Positions 63,200 to 64,000 of a stretch of 64,000 nucleotides of DNA are shown here, piece after piece. Positions within the stretch are counted from its first letter, which is position 1, and each line of letters starts with the position of its first letter. The stretch is from contig JACOUB010000036.1 in NCBI GenBank assembly GCA_016178015.1, forward strand, positions 62,001-126,000, read 5' to 3'. The stretch is from Methylocystis sp. (GTDB lineage Bacteria; Pseudomonadota; Alphaproteobacteria; Rhizobiales; Beijerinckiaceae). The notes under the pieces are model-generated. The model had not been told where the DNA came from. It saw only the letters and a program-made list of their open reading frames with translations, and did no database searches. A program made the translations under genes and the position numbers.

Positions 63200-63691
63200 G
63201 CCCCGATCCCTCCGCGGCGTGGAAACTCGACGGCGCATGCAGCGCAGGCATGGTTCCGCAATCGCTCGAACGCATTCATAGGCAAACTCATGCCGAAAAC
63301 AAAGGCCGCGGCTCTCCTGACGCGAGGCGAGTCACGCATCTCGTTCGGTATACGAGAGCTTGGTGCGATGGCGTCAAGACGCGGCGCCTGCCGCCCCTCT
63401 CCCCGCGAATAGCGGGGAGAGGTTAAGGTGAGGGGCTCGGGGGATTGGCCACGGCCGCAACCGTCGTCCCGAAACCTAAGCCAATGTGGCGTCTGCTCGC
63501 TAATCCCCTGGCCCCTCACCGTACCTCTCCCCGCAAGCGGGGAGAGGGGCGGCAGGCGCGACGCAACACTGCGACTTACGTGCATACCGTCGGCTTGCGG
63601 GAAGAGGGACAGTTCGCAGGCCCCCACTTCCCTAAAATCAATTCCGCGCGTATGCTTAAGATGACGGGGAAGATCGCGAGACCGACCCGAG
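63200..63691. other. Intergenic region with large palindrome
   Basis: Contains the repeat 63384-63559. The promoter for glnE should be near 63200-63300. No gene. Confidence 0.45.
63384..63559. repeat. Perfect 23-bp inverted repeat flanking 130 bases
   Basis: The arms at 63384-63406 and 63537-63559 are perfectly complementary; they begin GCGCCTGCCGCCCCTCTCCC. Each arm is part of a short CCCCTCTCCCCGC...GCGGGGAGAGG hairpin, as in REP/BIME pairs. Confidence 0.8.
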
Positions 63692-64000
63692 ATGCCTTGG
63701 CAAATGCCCCAAATGCGATGGCGCCTGCTTCGCCCGGCATCCTCGGGAGCGCGAGCGAGATGGTTTGCCGCCTCGCATGTGACGGCTCTTCTCGTCATCC
63801 TGATCCAGTTGGTCGTCGCGGCGTTGCACCCCCCGCCGCTGCGGATGGCGGCGTCGGACATCGGCCCGTCGAGCGTCACTGTCGCGCTCGACCATGTTGC
63901 GTGTCCGCACGCCGTTCATGACGCGGGCGGGCAGACCAGACCAGATGACGGCCGGCCGCAGGACGATTGCTGTTCCTGTGCAATTTGTCAGACTCTCGGG
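63692..64000 (+). CDS. Cys-rich membrane protein (DUF2946-like), N-terminal part, cut by window edge
   Basis: The frame is open to the last base. Possible starts are ATG 63692, 63704 and 63713. One membrane helix (HVTALLVILIQLVVAALHPPP), then a periplasmic-looking segment with CPHAVHD and near the end DDCCSCAICQTL, a Cys/His-rich pattern like DUF2946 proteins linked to metal or cobalamin uptake. The C-terminus is unseen, so this is uncertain. Confidence 0.55.
   Translation, partial: MPWQMPQMRWRLLRPASSGARARWFAASHVTALLVILIQLVVAALHPPPLRMAASDIGPSSVTVALDHVACPHAVHDAGGQTRPDDGRPQDDCCSCAICQTLG

Overview
The window reads as a GC-rich chromosome segment from an alphaproteobacterium of the Rhizobiales (Hyphomicrobiales), probably near Methylocystaceae or Beijerinckiaceae. 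The support is the gene content: ethylmalonyl-CoA mutase and crotonyl-CoA carboxylase/reductase (ethylmalonyl-CoA pathway), phasins, HWE and HisKA_2 kinases, a PdhS-like kinase, a Ku/LigD end-joining set, and the palindromic intergenic repeats common in this order. No methane- or methanol-oxidation gene is present, so the family assignment is an inference.

Layout. 1-6 kb: a thioredoxin-like protein, a large dyad, then a tightly packed three-gene sensory operon (triple-PAS protein, PAS/HisKA_2 kinase, REC-PAS-kinase-REC hybrid). 6-23 kb: mostly housekeeping genes: H+-pyrophosphatase, thiL, xerD, an L,D-transpeptidase, yciB/ftsY, bioB, aroE, two phasins, a PdhS-like kinase, a PIN toxin-antitoxin pair and pxpA. 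23-31 kb: a split Aer-type pair (PAS protein plus chemoreceptor) and a yihY-ku-ligD cluster. 31-45 kb: an accessory, decayed region. It holds opgG, a CPA2 antiporter/USP fusion, HiPIP, two DUF3096 paralogues, CsbD-type proteins, DUF1328 and DUF6496 proteins, one toxin-antitoxin pair, and at least six gene remnants (GDSL hydrolase, OtsA/acyl-CoA transferase-like, a Ku-LigD chimera, a dienelactone hydrolase, two serine recombinases). It ends at the 3' end of a tRNA-Ser(GGA). 45-64 kb: core genes again (msrA, Crp/Fnr regulator, uppP, ecm, ccr, HWE kinase, mutT, argJ, PpiC-type isomerase, glnE), with a further PIN toxin-antitoxin pair between ecm and ccr.

How the genes may work together. The most coherent unifying signal is a promoter motif. 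GGAAC-N16/17-CGTT, the known consensus of the alphaproteobacterial general-stress sigma factor EcfG, occurs exactly and in the right orientation upstream of yihY-ku-ligD, the secreted CsbD protein, the DUF1328/tandem-CsbD pair, a secreted proline-rich protein and the HWE kinase gene. A relaxed copy precedes HiPIP. This suggests that 30-43 kb is largely a general-stress regulon cluster, with end-joining repair, envelope and CsbD functions co-controlled and a candidate HWE sensor in the same regulon. A second Ku/LigD locus once existed inside this cluster and survives only as a fused scrap.

No CRISPR array, rRNA, prophage or complete insertion sequence was seen.
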